NCBI RefSeq assembly: GCF_001995215.1
Contig: NZ_MUXN01000005.1
Coordinates: forward strand, 248,001-312,000
Direction of reading: 5' to 3'
From: Amycolatopsis azurea DSM 43854
GTDB lineage: Bacteria; Actinomycetota; Actinomycetes; Mycobacteriales; Pseudonocardiaceae
DNA length: 64,000 nucleotides
The position numbers and the translations under genes are program-made. This document shows, piece by piece, positions 8,361 through 16,575 of this stretch (position 1 is its first letter; the number at the start of each line of letters is the position of its first letter). The notes under the pieces are model-generated. The model made no database searches, was not told where the DNA came from, and saw nothing but the letters and a program-made list of their open reading frames with translations.

Positions 8361-9602
8361 TCAGGCCTGTACGGTCACCAAGCGGCTGAACTCGGTCAGC
8401 AGATCGTAGCCGTCCCAAATCGCGGAGAACGTCAGGGCCGATCCGAAGGGAACGACACGGTCGACGCCGCGCCCCGCCAATTCCGTCACGAATTGCGTCA
8501 ATTCTTCTTTGGTGAAGCCGAATTGACCGACCGTTTGATCTTTGCGGAGGACGATCGGGACGAGGTCGGAAAGCGTGTCGACCCGCGCGTTGGCGAAAGT
8601 GCCCGCGCCGAGCCATTCGCGCGGCAGGATCGCCGGGTCGGCCAGCTCCAGTGTCGCGATGCCGTTGCCCTGGAACTCGATGCCGCTGACGAGCCCATCG
8701 ACGGCCGCGCCGTACGCCGAAACCCGCTTCTGGACGGCCATCGCGGGCTCGGTGACGTGCTGTTTCGTCGCCAGTACCTCGGCGAGCAGCTTCCGGAACT
8801 CCTGGCCGGCTTCGCGGGCGCCGTCTTCGTCGCCGACCCAGAACACCGCGCGCGGCGACGAGCAGGCGGCCTGGTCGAACCAGTACGAGTCGTTGTAGAA
8901 ACCCTCGGCGGCACCGCGGCGCTCGGCCTCGGAGGAGTTCCGCCAGCCGCGCACCGACGCGACCGCGAACGACGACCGGTCCGGGAAGGTCAGGTCGCGC
9001 GCGTGCGGCGCGAGCGGGTACTTGCGCAGCGCCGCGACCGACGCGTCGCCGCCCCAGATGACCCGGAGGTCGGCGGCGACCGACAGCGCGCCGCTGATCG
9101 CGTCGCTGCGGTCGTAGGTGATCATGCGCTGGGTCGCGGTGATCGCGGCGGCCGTGTCGTCGTCCACTTCGGACAGTGCGGCGTTCAGCGCCTCCAGCAC
9201 CGTTTCGGCGGCACCGGCCGAACGGGAGGACACACGGACGACGTTGTGGTTGCCGGCCAGCGCCGAAAGCGCCCACGAGTACACGAAAATCGTGTCGACG
9301 TTGGCGGGCGGGACGTGGAAGACCAGGCCGCGCGGGAACCGCAGCGCGTCACCTGAAGTCTCCAAAGTGGACAGTGCCTTGGCGATCTCTCCCTTGCGCA
9401 GGAAGAAACCGAGCGACGCCAGTTCCGGGAAACGTCGAGCCGTCGCGGGCGCGAGCAGCTTGCGCGCGAACTTCGTCAGGAACTCGACGACGCGCGGGTC
9501 ACCGACGCGCAGCCGTCCGCCGACGGGCTCGGCCCGCAGCTCTTCGACGAGCGCGTCGACCTCGATCGCGTCGCCGAGCGGAAAACGCTGGTTGAGAGTC
9601 AT
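8361..9602 (-). CDS. LuxC-like acyl-CoA/acyl-enzyme reductase
   Basis: A 413-residue member of the LuxC aldehyde-dehydrogenase-like family, which reduces an activated acyl group to an aldehyde with NADPH. The catalytic cysteine is Cys247 in DQAACSSPRAVFW; VPPANVDTIF (98-107) is the family's cofactor-side motif. The ATG at 9602 overlaps the stop of the LuxE-like gene (ATGA). In luminous bacteria LuxC works with LuxE in a fatty acid reductase complex. No luciferase (LuxAB) is present here, so the aldehyde would serve another pathway. The family is certain; the substrate chain is unknown. Confidence 0.88.
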   Translation of the reverse strand: MTLNQRFPLGDAIEVDALVEELRAEPVGGRLRVGDPRVVEFLTKFARKLLAPATARRFPELASLGFFLRKGEIAKALSTLETSGDALRFPRGLVFHVPPANVDTIFVYSWALSALAGNHNVVRVSSRSAGAAETVLEALNAALSEVDDDTAAAITATQRMITYDRSDAISGALSVAADLRVIWGGDASVAALRKYPLAPHARDLTFPDRSSFAVASVRGWRNSSEAERRGAAEGFYNDSYWFDQAACSSPRAVFWVGDEDGAREAGQEFRKLLAEVLATKQHVTEPAMAVQKRVSAYGAAVDGLVSGIEFQGNGIATLELADPAILPREWLGAGTFANARVDTLSDLVPIVLRKDQTVGQFGFTKEELTQFVTELAGRGVDRVVPFGSALTFSAIWDGYDLLTEFSRLVTVQA

Positions 9603-10651
9603 GCCGCCGCCCCCTGGAAGGTGTCCGAGCAACCGCGGGCCTCGGCCTTGGGCAGCCTGCCCAGGACCGAGAAGTGCTTGCCCGGCCAGTCGCCGTCGTC
9701 GATCCCGTTGCAGACACCGAGGTCCTCGGTGAGCAGCACGTGGCCCGGGTAGGAACGCGGCAGCGTGCTGACGACCTCGATCACGCCCGGCTCGCCGACC
9801 GGCTGCTCTTCCCAGGTCTCCGGGTTCCGGATCACCACGTCGGCGAAATCGGGGCAGTACAACGAGTTCCCGGACGGTCCTTCGAGGAACACGGTGCCGA
9901 TCTGCTCGATCATCCCGTAGTAGTTGTGGATCCGGGTGAGCCCGGTGTCCTCCTTGAAGCGACGGCGGAACTCGGTGTTGTCCACCGCGCGGTCGATCAG
10001 CTTCTTCCAGCCGCCGGAGTGGATCAGGATCCCGTTCGACAGGTCCAGCTCGTGCTCGCGCGCGACCTCGTAGAGGTACTGCCACACCATGAAGGTGAAG
10101 CCGAAGATCAGGAACGGCTTGTCGCCGTACGTCGCCAGGAACGTCTTGACCGCCTCGACGTCCGGATGGTCGTTCTCGTCGAGCACGTAGGTGTGCTTGC
10201 GGCCGAAGTTCGCCATGCCCAGCACGCCCGCGCCGCGCGCGGAGAACGAACGGCGGTTCTTGATGATGCCGATGGTGTCGACCATCAGCATCGGCAGCCG
10301 TTCGTTGCCGAGGACCTCCTGCAGCGTGGCGCCGAGCTGCTTGGTCTGCGCGCCGGCGGCGTCCTTGTCCAGGTAGATCCGCGACGCACCCGCGCCGGTG
10401 GTGCCCGACGACGTCAGCGTCTTGAAGATCTCGGACTCCGGAATGGACCGCAGGTCGTGCGTCTTGAACATCCGCACCGGCAGCCACGGCAGATCCGCGA
10501 TGGACGCGAACTCCGCGTCCCGCGCGATGCCCAGCGACGAGAGGATGCGCTCGTAGCCTTCGGAGTTCTCGCGGTGGTGCGCGGTGAGCTCGGCGAGCTG
10601 CGGAAGCAGATGCTTCTCGCGCTCGGCCTGCGAAAGCGTGAACACACTCAT
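9599..10651 (-). CDS. LuxE-like acyl-protein synthetase
   Basis: A 350-residue LuxE-family adenylating enzyme. In the lux system LuxE activates a fatty acid with ATP, holds it on a C-terminal cysteine and passes it to LuxC. Visible here: the phosphate-binding loop TSSGTTGAGASRIY (about 89-102), HNYYGMIEQIGTVF as the A5-like motif, LLTEDLG as the A7-like motif, and a cysteine close to the C-terminus (Cys341, RGCSD), matching the LuxE acyl-cysteine position. It overlaps both neighbours by 4 bases (ATGA), so all three are translationally coupled. Confidence 0.87.
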   Translation of the reverse strand: MSVFTLSQAEREKHLLPQLAELTAHHRENSEGYERILSSLGIARDAEFASIADLPWLPVRMFKTHDLRSIPESEIFKTLTSSGTTGAGASRIYLDKDAAGAQTKQLGATLQEVLGNERLPMLMVDTIGIIKNRRSFSARGAGVLGMANFGRKHTYVLDENDHPDVEAVKTFLATYGDKPFLIFGFTFMVWQYLYEVAREHELDLSNGILIHSGGWKKLIDRAVDNTEFRRRFKEDTGLTRIHNYYGMIEQIGTVFLEGPSGNSLYCPDFADVVIRNPETWEEQPVGEPGVIEVVSTLPRSYPGHVLLTEDLGVCNGIDDGDWPGKHFSVLGRLPKAEARGCSDTFQGAAA

Positions 10652-12045
10652 ACTTGGGCCTCCAGCGACCGGTAGTCGATCTTGCCGCTGGCCAGCAGCG
10701 GCACGGTGTCGATGGGGCGGACGTCGAACCCGCTCGTGTGCAGGTGCAGCCGCTCGGACAACGCCTTCGCGGCGTCCTTGCAGATGTCCTTGTCGGCGCC
10801 TTCGGCGAACAGGACGACCTTGTCCCCGGCCGGGACGGCGGCCACGACGTCGATCCCCACCGAGGCAGAACGTACGGCGTGCTCGAGATCATCCAGGCTG
10901 ACCCGGTTGCCGAAGACCTTGCCGATCCGCTTGAGGCGGCCGGTGATGTAGAGGAACCCGTCTTCGTCGAGGTAGCCGAGGTCGCCGGTGGCCAGGACGC
11001 CGCCGTATTCGTCGCCCGCGGCCAGCCCGGCCTCGTCGTCGGCATAGCCCATCATCACGTTGGGCCCGCGGTAGACGACCTCGCCGACGATCTTCGGGTG
11101 CTTGGTCTCCGAGCCGTCCTCACGCCGGACGGCGAACGAGCCACCGGGCAGCGCGGGCCCGGCCGAGCCGAGCTTCTCCGCGAGCCGTTCCGCCGGGACG
11201 GTGGTCATCCGCGGGGCGGCCTCGGTCTGCCCGTACATCACGAACATCCGCCCGCCGACCTCGCGGATCTTGTCGTTGAACTGGGCGACGAGGTCGTCAC
11301 GCAGCTTGCCGCCCGCCTGGGTCAGCGTGCGCAACGACGGGTACTTCGCCGGGTCGAACTTGAGGCGCCGCAGCATCTCGTAGTGGTACGGCACCCCGGC
11401 GAGCGAGGTGACCTTGTGCTCGTTGACCGCGTCCCAGAACCCGCGTCCGAGCACACCGGACGGTTCGATGACGACGGTCGCGCCGCGGACGAGGTGGGAG
11501 TTCAGCACGGACAGGCCGTAGCTGTAGTGCAGCGGCAGGCTGGTCGGCGCGATCTCGTCGCGGTCGATGCCGAGCACCTGCGCGATCGCGTCGGCGTTGG
11601 AGAAGACCGCGCCGCGCGAAAGCCGGACCAGCTTCGGGTTGCCGGTGGAACCACTGGTCGGCAGCAGGATCGCGAGATGCGGATGCGGCTCGACGCCCTC
11701 GGCGGATTCCCGGACCCAGTGGCCATCGGAGACGCCGTACCCCTCGGGTGCGGGCGCGTCCGGCGCGGACAGCACGGCGGCCGGGCGGAAACGCTCGATG
11801 AGCCCCGCCAGGACGTCGGCGTCCAGCGCCGGGTCGATCAGCGCGATCGCGCGGCCCGCCTCGAAAGCGCCGAGGTAGTTCAGCACGCTCGCGAGGTCCA
11901 CCGACATCCGCGCGAACAACGCGCCCGGAGGCAGGAGTCCCAACGCGGCCCCGACGCGGGTGACCTCGGCGTCGAGTTCCTCGCCCGCGAGCGTCTTGCC
12001 GCTGGTGACGTCGATCAGTCGTGCGCCCACACCCAGAAGGGTCAT
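10648..12045 (-). CDS. AMP-dependent acyl-CoA/acyl-ACP synthetase
   Basis: A 465-residue ANL-superfamily ligase. Motifs: TSGSTGNPK (130-138) for ATP, YGQTEAAPRM, ATGDLGYLDEDGFLYITGR with its hinge, and Lys455 in SGKIDYRSL as the adenylation lysine. It is about 50 residues shorter than typical acyl-CoA synthetases, with a reduced N-terminal domain. Its start shares bases with the SDR stop (TAATG). With an ACP gene two positions upstream, loading a free acid onto that ACP is the likeliest job, but CoA cannot be excluded from sequence. Confidence 0.85.
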   Translation of the reverse strand: MTLLGVGARLIDVTSGKTLAGEELDAEVTRVGAALGLLPPGALFARMSVDLASVLNYLGAFEAGRAIALIDPALDADVLAGLIERFRPAAVLSAPDAPAPEGYGVSDGHWVRESAEGVEPHPHLAILLPTSGSTGNPKLVRLSRGAVFSNADAIAQVLGIDRDEIAPTSLPLHYSYGLSVLNSHLVRGATVVIEPSGVLGRGFWDAVNEHKVTSLAGVPYHYEMLRRLKFDPAKYPSLRTLTQAGGKLRDDLVAQFNDKIREVGGRMFVMYGQTEAAPRMTTVPAERLAEKLGSAGPALPGGSFAVRREDGSETKHPKIVGEVVYRGPNVMMGYADDEAGLAAGDEYGGVLATGDLGYLDEDGFLYITGRLKRIGKVFGNRVSLDDLEHAVRSASVGIDVVAAVPAGDKVVLFAEGADKDICKDAAKALSERLHLHTSGFDVRPIDTVPLLASGKIDYRSLEAQV

Positions 12046-12773
12046 TACAGAACCAAGCCTCCGTCGATGCCCAGCACCTGGCCGGTGATGAACGCAGCGT
12101 CATCGCTGACGAGGAACCGGATCGCGTTCGCCACGTCCTCGGGCGTCCCGAGCCGTCCGAGGGGCGTCTTGCCGATGTTCTCGGCCTTCGCGTCCTCTGT
12201 GAGGCCCGAGGTCAGGTCGGTGTCGATGACGCCGGGCGCCACCGCGTTGACCCGGATCCCGGAGCGGCCGAGTTCCTTCGCGGCCGAACGGGCGATGTTC
12301 GCCACCGCCGCCTTCGAGGCCGCGTACACCGTCTGACCCGCGCTTCCGTGTTCGCCGACGATCGAAGCCAGCACGACGATGGCACCGGTCTTCTTGCGCA
12401 TCATCGCCCGGGCCGCGGCCTGGACGGTGTGCAGCGTGCCGGCGACGTTCGTGCTCAGCGTGGTGTCGACGAGCTCCTCGCGGATCATGCCGAGGAGCGC
12501 GTCCTCCATGATCCCGGCGTTGGCGACCACGATGTCGAGCTTGCCGTGCTCCTTGGCCACGCCGCGGACCAGCGTCGACACGGCCTTGGCGTCGGTGACG
12601 TCCAGGGCGAGCCCGCTCGCGGCCCCCGCCGCGGCCGCCGCTTCCTTGGCCTTGGCCTCGTCGCGGCCGGTCAGCACCACGGTGGCGCCCGCCTCGGCGA
12701 GCGCCCGCGCGGTCGCGAGCCCGATCCCTCGGGTCCCGCCGGTGACCAGGGCGACCTTGCCGTCGAGCATCAC
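12045..12773 (-). CDS. Short-chain dehydrogenase, FabG-like 3-oxoacyl-ACP reductase
   Basis: A 242-residue classical SDR: TGGTRGIG (11-18) for NADP(H), NAG (85-87), and the Ser137/Tyr150/Lys154 triad, ending in the usual GQVLGIDGG. It would reduce a 3-oxoacyl group, or an aldehyde, using NADPH. It sits between the ACP (ATGA overlap) and the AMP ligase (TAATG overlap). That context favours an ACP-bound substrate, such as a 3-hydroxyacyl chain for the LpxA-like enzyme. FabG relatives are broad, so this is inference. Confidence 0.87.
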   Translation of the reverse strand: MMLDGKVALVTGGTRGIGLATARALAEAGATVVLTGRDEAKAKEAAAAAGAASGLALDVTDAKAVSTLVRGVAKEHGKLDIVVANAGIMEDALLGMIREELVDTTLSTNVAGTLHTVQAAARAMMRKKTGAIVVLASIVGEHGSAGQTVYAASKAAVANIARSAAKELGRSGIRVNAVAPGVIDTDLTSGLTEDAKAENIGKTPLGRLGTPEDVANAIRFLVSDDAAFITGQVLGIDGGLVL

Positions 12774-13009
12774 TTGGACTGGAGGTCGGTCACCATGTCG
12801 ACGGCGACCTTGAAGCTGGACATGTCGATCACCTGGTCGGTGTCGAACTCCACATCGAACTCGTCCTCGATGGCCGCGACCAGCGCCATGTGACCGACCG
12901 AGTCCCAGGCCTCGATGTCGCGGTACTTCAGGTTTTCGACGTCGACCTCGCCATCGAGGTCCAGCGCCTCGACGAAGACCTCACGCAGCTTGCCGGCGAC
13001 TTCCGCCAT
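12770..13009 (-). CDS. Acyl carrier protein
   Basis: A 79-residue acidic protein of normal ACP length. Ser37 in EAWDSVGHM is the phosphopantetheine site (DSV instead of the more common DSL). Helix 2 and the acidic recognition surface are present. A dedicated ACP next to an LpxA-type acyltransferase, an AMP ligase and an SDR suggests a private acyl supply. It follows the LpxA-like gene by 57 bases and overlaps the SDR start by 4. Confidence 0.9.
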   Translation of the reverse strand: MAEVAGKLREVFVEALDLDGEVDVENLKYRDIEAWDSVGHMALVAAIEDEFDVEFDTDQVIDMSSFKVAVDMVTDLQSK

Positions 13010-13066
13010 CTTCTGACTCCTACCTCTCCAAGAACGCGCGACCTCTGCGAGTTCCCGCTCACCTAC

Positions 13067-13792
13067 TCACTCGCGCGGACGGGCGTCCCACGCCTTCACC
13101 AAGGTAGAGAGGTCGCCGGGCAGCCGGTCGGCCAGCCCGTCCTCAGGGAGACCGGCCTTACCCTTCAGCCACGGTCCCAGTGCCTCGACGGTGGCCTCGT
13201 CCAGCCCGCGGCGGGACAGCCCGACGGTATTGACGCCTGTCACCCGCGCGGGGTTGCCGACGGCGATGGTGAACGCGCCCACCTCCTTGCGGACCGCGGA
13301 GCTCATCCCGACCATCGCGCCCGGGCCGATGACGACCCGCTGGTGCAGGATCGCGCCCATGCCCAGGTTCGCCCCGGACCAGATGTGGCAGTGGCCGCCG
13401 GTGATGACGTTCGAAGCGACCGTGACGGCGTCCTCGACCAGGCAGTCGTGGGCGATGTGGGAGCCGCGGAGGAAGTAGCCGCCGTCGCCGACGGTCGTCG
13501 TGCGCCAGGTGCCCTGGTGGACGCTGACGTATTCGCGGATCCGGTTGCGGCTGCCGATGACGACGCCGTGGCCGTCGTGATCGGGATCACCGTTCGGCGC
13601 GGTCTCCCAGGCGGCGGGGTGCTCGCGGCCGCGGTCCTCAGCCGGGGTGCCGATGGTCACGTGCGGGCCGATCCAGTTGCCGTCGCCGACGCGGGTGGGA
13701 CCCACGATGACCGTGAACGGTCCGATGACGTTGTCTTCGCCGAGCTCGACACCCTCGCCGATGATCGCCGTCGGGTGGATGCGGTTCACCAC
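13067..13792 (-). CDS. LpxA-type acyl-ACP:UDP-amino-sugar acyltransferase (left-handed beta-helix)
   Basis: A 241-residue hexapeptide-repeat acyltransferase that belongs with LpxA rather than with acetyltransferases. NRIREYVSVHQG (83-94) and SHIAHDC (111-117) match E. coli LpxA NRIRESVTIHRG and AHIAHDC. Without a gap, His112, His115, His134 and His150 fall on E. coli His122, His125 (catalytic base), His144 and His160; Asn188 and Arg194 fall on Asn198 and Arg204. Met163 lies at the ruler position of E. coli Gly173, which is Met169 in the C10-selective Pseudomonas enzyme. Glu200 is replaced by Val190. LpxA is normally a Gram-negative lipid A enzyme, and no LpxC, LpxD or LpxB is visible here. 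It starts the ACP/ligase/LuxCE operon and is divergent from GnnAB-like genes. The donor is probably the neighbouring acyl-ACP (inference). Confidence 0.87.
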   Translation of the reverse strand: MVNRIHPTAIIGEGVELGEDNVIGPFTVIVGPTRVGDGNWIGPHVTIGTPAEDRGREHPAAWETAPNGDPDHDGHGVVIGSRNRIREYVSVHQGTWRTTTVGDGGYFLRGSHIAHDCLVEDAVTVASNVITGGHCHIWSGANLGMGAILHQRVVIGPGAMVGMSSAVRKEVGAFTIAVGNPARVTGVNTVGLSRRGLDEATVEALGPWLKGKAGLPEDGLADRLPGDLSTLVKAWDARPRE

Positions 13793-13950
13793 GTGAGATC
13801 CGTTCGTTGTGGCTGGGAGGCAGCCTGGGGTAATGGGCGCTTCGGCGGTCCCGGTAACGTGTGGCCCGCGCCAGAGAGGGCGGCCGGGCGCAGAACCGGC
13901 GGCTCACTGTACCGGACGCACCAGAACGCCCAGTCGAGAGAGACTTGCAG

Positions 13951-15057
13951 ATGATCCCCATTACCGTGGTCGACGTCCGTGACGCGGAGGACCTCGTCGT
14001 CGAGGTGCTGCGATCCGGCGCCATCGCACAGGGACCGATGGTCAAGCGCTTCGAGGACGCGTTCGCGAGCGTTTCCGGCACGAAGCACGCGATCGCCGTC
14101 AACAACGGCACCACCGCGCTGGTCGCCGCCATCCAGGCGCTCGACCTGCAGCCGGGGGACGAGGTCGTCACCTCGCCGTTCACCTTCGTGGCCACGCTGA
14201 ACGCGATCCTGGAAGCCGGCGCGACCGTCCGCTTCGCCGACATCCGGCGCGACGACTTCGCGATCGACCCGGACGCCGTCGCCGCCGCGATCACCGACCG
14301 CACCAAGGTCCTCATGCCGGTCCACCTCTACGGGCAGACCGCGGACATGGGCAAGCTCGCGCCGCTGGCCGCCGAGCACGGTCTCAAGGTGATCGAGGAC
14401 TCCGCGCAGGCCGTCGGCGCGTCGTTCCAGGGCAAGCGGGCCGGGTCCTTCGGCATCGGCTGCTTCTCCTTGTACGCCACCAAGAACGTGACCACCGCCG
14501 AGGGCGGCGTGATCACCACCGACGACGACAAGCTGGCCGACAGCCTGCGTGTGCTGCGCAACCAGGGCATGCGCGCCCGGTACCAGTACGAGGTCGCCGG
14601 GCACAACTACCGGATGACCGACCTGCACGCCGCCGTCGGCATCCCGCAACTGGAGAAGCTGGACCAGCTCACCGCCGCCCGCCAGGCCAACGCGAAGCGC
14701 CTTTCCGAGGGCCTCGCCGGCACGCCGGGGCTGGACATCCCGCAGGTCCTGCCGGGCCGCGAGCACGTGTGGCACCAGTACACCGTGCTGGTCGGCCCGC
14801 ACGCCTTCCTCTCGCGTGACGAACTCGCCGCCGCCCTCACCGAAAAGGGCATCGGCAACGGGATCTACTACCCGAAGATCGTCTTCGACTACGACTGCTA
14901 CCGGAACCACCCGCTGATCCCCGACGCGAAGGTCGAGGATTTCCCTGTGGCCGCTTCCGTCGCCGCGCAGGCGCTTTCGCTGCCGGTGCACCCGCACCTT
15001 TCCGAGTCCGATCTGGACACCATCATCGAAACGGTTCGCGAGGTGCTCGGCGCATGA
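13951..15057 (+). CDS. DegT/DnrJ/EryC1 sugar aminotransferase, GnnB-like
   Basis: A 368-residue PLP aminotransferase of the sugar-nucleotide family. PLP would bind Lys178 in SLYATKNVTTAEGG; FTFVATLNAIL (77-87) and IEDSAQAVGA (148-157) are the family's conserved blocks. The start is the ATG at 13951 with a purine-rich stretch before it; a GTG at 13861 would add 30 unlikely residues. The start of the dehydrogenase overlaps its stop (ATGA). The pair matches GnnB/GnnA (C3 transamination of UDP-GlcNAc) or WbpE/WbpB. The divergent LpxA-like gene favours the Gnn reading, because LpxA acts on that product in organisms with 3-amino lipid A. Confidence 0.84.
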   Translation: MIPITVVDVRDAEDLVVEVLRSGAIAQGPMVKRFEDAFASVSGTKHAIAVNNGTTALVAAIQALDLQPGDEVVTSPFTFVATLNAILEAGATVRFADIRRDDFAIDPDAVAAAITDRTKVLMPVHLYGQTADMGKLAPLAAEHGLKVIEDSAQAVGASFQGKRAGSFGIGCFSLYATKNVTTAEGGVITTDDDKLADSLRVLRNQGMRARYQYEVAGHNYRMTDLHAAVGIPQLEKLDQLTAARQANAKRLSEGLAGTPGLDIPQVLPGREHVWHQYTVLVGPHAFLSRDELAAALTEKGIGNGIYYPKIVFDYDCYRNHPLIPDAKVEDFPVAASVAAQALSLPVHPHLSESDLDTIIETVREVLGA

Positions 15058-16013
15058 CCACGCACAAGATCGCCCTCATCGGCACCGGGAACATGGGCTC
15101 GCTGCACGCCCGTGTGCTCGCCGCGAACGAGCGCGTGGACCTCGTCCGCGTGATCGACCCGCGTGAAGAGGCAGGCCGCAAGGTCGCCGAGCGCTACGAA
15201 ACCCAGTGGACGCCCGAAATCGGCTCACTGTCCGATGTGGACGCTGTCGTGCTCGCTTCGGCCACCGAGGCGCATTACGAGCTGGCGCAGGAGATCCTGG
15301 GCCAGGGCAAGCCGATGCTGGTCGAGAAGCCGGTGTGCAACAGCCTCGAGTTCTCCCAGGAGATCGTCGGGCTTTCGGCGAAGAAGGACGTCCCGCTGAT
15401 GTGCGGGCTCCTGGAGCGCTACAACCCGGCCGTGATGACCGCGCGGGCGCTGGTCAACGAGCCGATCCACTTGATGGCCCGCCGCCACGGCCCCTACGCG
15501 CCGCGGATCAAGACCGGTGTCGCGTGGGACCTGCTGGTGCACGACGTCGACCTGGCGATCCAGTTCTTCGGCGGCGCGACTCCGCAGCGGGTCGCCTCCG
15601 GCGCCGGCTACTTCCACCCGAGTTCGGTCGAGGGCGCCGAGGACACCATCGAGACGGTGCTGTCGTTCGAGTCCGGCCTCGCCACGGTTTCCGCGTCCCG
15701 CCTGGGGCAGCGCAAGGTTCGTTCGCTCTGGGTGTCCGAACTGGACCGCATGATCGAGATCGATCTGCTCCGCCGCGACGTCACCATCTACCGGCACGTC
15801 TCGCACGACTCGGTCACCCCGGACGGCCTCGGCTACCGGCAGCAGACCGTCATCGAGATCCCGGAACTGGTCACCGCGCGCGAGCCCCTCGCGACCCAGC
15901 TGGACCGATTCCTGGAACTGCTCGAAGGCAAGATCGACGCCGACACCGAGCGCGACCTGATCCTGCCTTCGCACGCCGTCGTCGACCAGGTGCTGACGCA
16001 GGCCGCGGCCTGA
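15054..16013 (+). CDS. Gfo/Idh/MocA oxidoreductase, GnnA-like sugar-nucleotide 3-dehydrogenase
   Basis: A 319-residue NAD-dependent dehydrogenase: GTGNMGSLHARV (10-21) Rossmann motif, EKPV (91-94) with the catalytic Lys92, and WDLLVHDVDLAIQFFG, the C-terminal domain motif with a conserved histidine. In GnnA/WbpB enzymes it oxidises C3 of a UDP-sugar so the partner aminotransferase can install nitrogen. Its length fits GnnA (about 320-330). It overlaps the aminotransferase stop by 4 bases. Family certain; the exact sugar is inferred from neighbours. Confidence 0.84.
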   Translation: MTTHKIALIGTGNMGSLHARVLAANERVDLVRVIDPREEAGRKVAERYETQWTPEIGSLSDVDAVVLASATEAHYELAQEILGQGKPMLVEKPVCNSLEFSQEIVGLSAKKDVPLMCGLLERYNPAVMTARALVNEPIHLMARRHGPYAPRIKTGVAWDLLVHDVDLAIQFFGGATPQRVASGAGYFHPSSVEGAEDTIETVLSFESGLATVSASRLGQRKVRSLWVSELDRMIEIDLLRRDVTIYRHVSHDSVTPDGLGYRQQTVIEIPELVTAREPLATQLDRFLELLEGKIDADTERDLILPSHAVVDQVLTQAAA

Positions 16014-16059
16014 CCTCGCGTCGGGACCTGTCCCGGGTGGGCACGGCTAACGTCGGCGG

Positions 16060-16575
16060 GTGCCCAAGACCCTCAAGCGCGCGACGACCGTTCTGGCCCT
16101 GGCGGCGTTGACGTGGATGATCACCTCGGGACTGCTCTCGTTCCTCGCCGCCGCGCAAGCCGAGATCCCGGAGGGCGTTTCCCGTTTCCGTCAGGAGGAT
16201 TCGGGTCCGCCGGTCATCATCTGGTTCCTCGTGCTCGGCGTCGTCCAGATGGCGCTGTGCGTGGTGACCCGGGCGGGCCGGAACTGGGCACGGGTGGCCC
16301 TCACCGTTTCGGCGATCTTCGTGAGCCTCATCCTGCTGACCACCGTGATCGCCGCGGTCGCCGGCTATCTGGACGCGACCGAGCGTGCAGCCGTCTTGGG
16401 CGGCGAAGTGCGGATGTCGGGCCTGGGGATCACCCTCATCGCGATCGACGTGCTCGTCCTCCTGGGGACCGTGATCGGCATCGTCGGGTTGTACCGGCGC
16501 CCGGTCAACGCCTATTTCGCCGAAATCCGGCGAGCGCGCCTCGGCTCCGGCGGAGATCAGCCGCTCACTTCGTGA
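16060..16575 (+). CDS. Small four-helix membrane protein, unknown function
   Basis: A 171-residue protein with four hydrophobic segments (about 8-30, 50-70, 82-105 and 124-146). A 20-residue loop follows the first segment, and the cytoplasmic C-terminal tail is basic. I recognise no family. The start is GTG. It follows the GnnA-like gene by 46 bases but shows no pathway motif. Its end overlaps the convergent gene at 16565 by 11 bases. Confidence 0.6.
   Translation: MPKTLKRATTVLALAALTWMITSGLLSFLAAAQAEIPEGVSRFRQEDSGPPVIIWFLVLGVVQMALCVVTRAGRNWARVALTVSAIFVSLILLTTVIAAVAGYLDATERAAVLGGEVRMSGLGITLIAIDVLVLLGTVIGIVGLYRRPVNAYFAEIRRARLGSGGDQPLTS

Noticed and set aside
8361-11045. An apparent 894-residue open frame joining LuxE-region and LuxC-region sequence
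   Set aside because: Only the LuxC part is in the coding frame; the upstream part is an out-of-frame reading of the LuxE-like and ligase genes. LuxC starts at 9602, with an ATGA overlap.
8361-13792. Bioluminescence (lux) operon
   Set aside because: LuxA, LuxB and LuxD-like genes are absent; the neighbours are sugar and acyl-transfer genes.
13067-13792. Simple WbpD- or maltose-O-acetyltransferase-type enzyme
   Set aside because: The HIAHDC block, the exact spacing of four LpxA histidines and the GVNxxGLxRRG motif are specific to the LpxA group.
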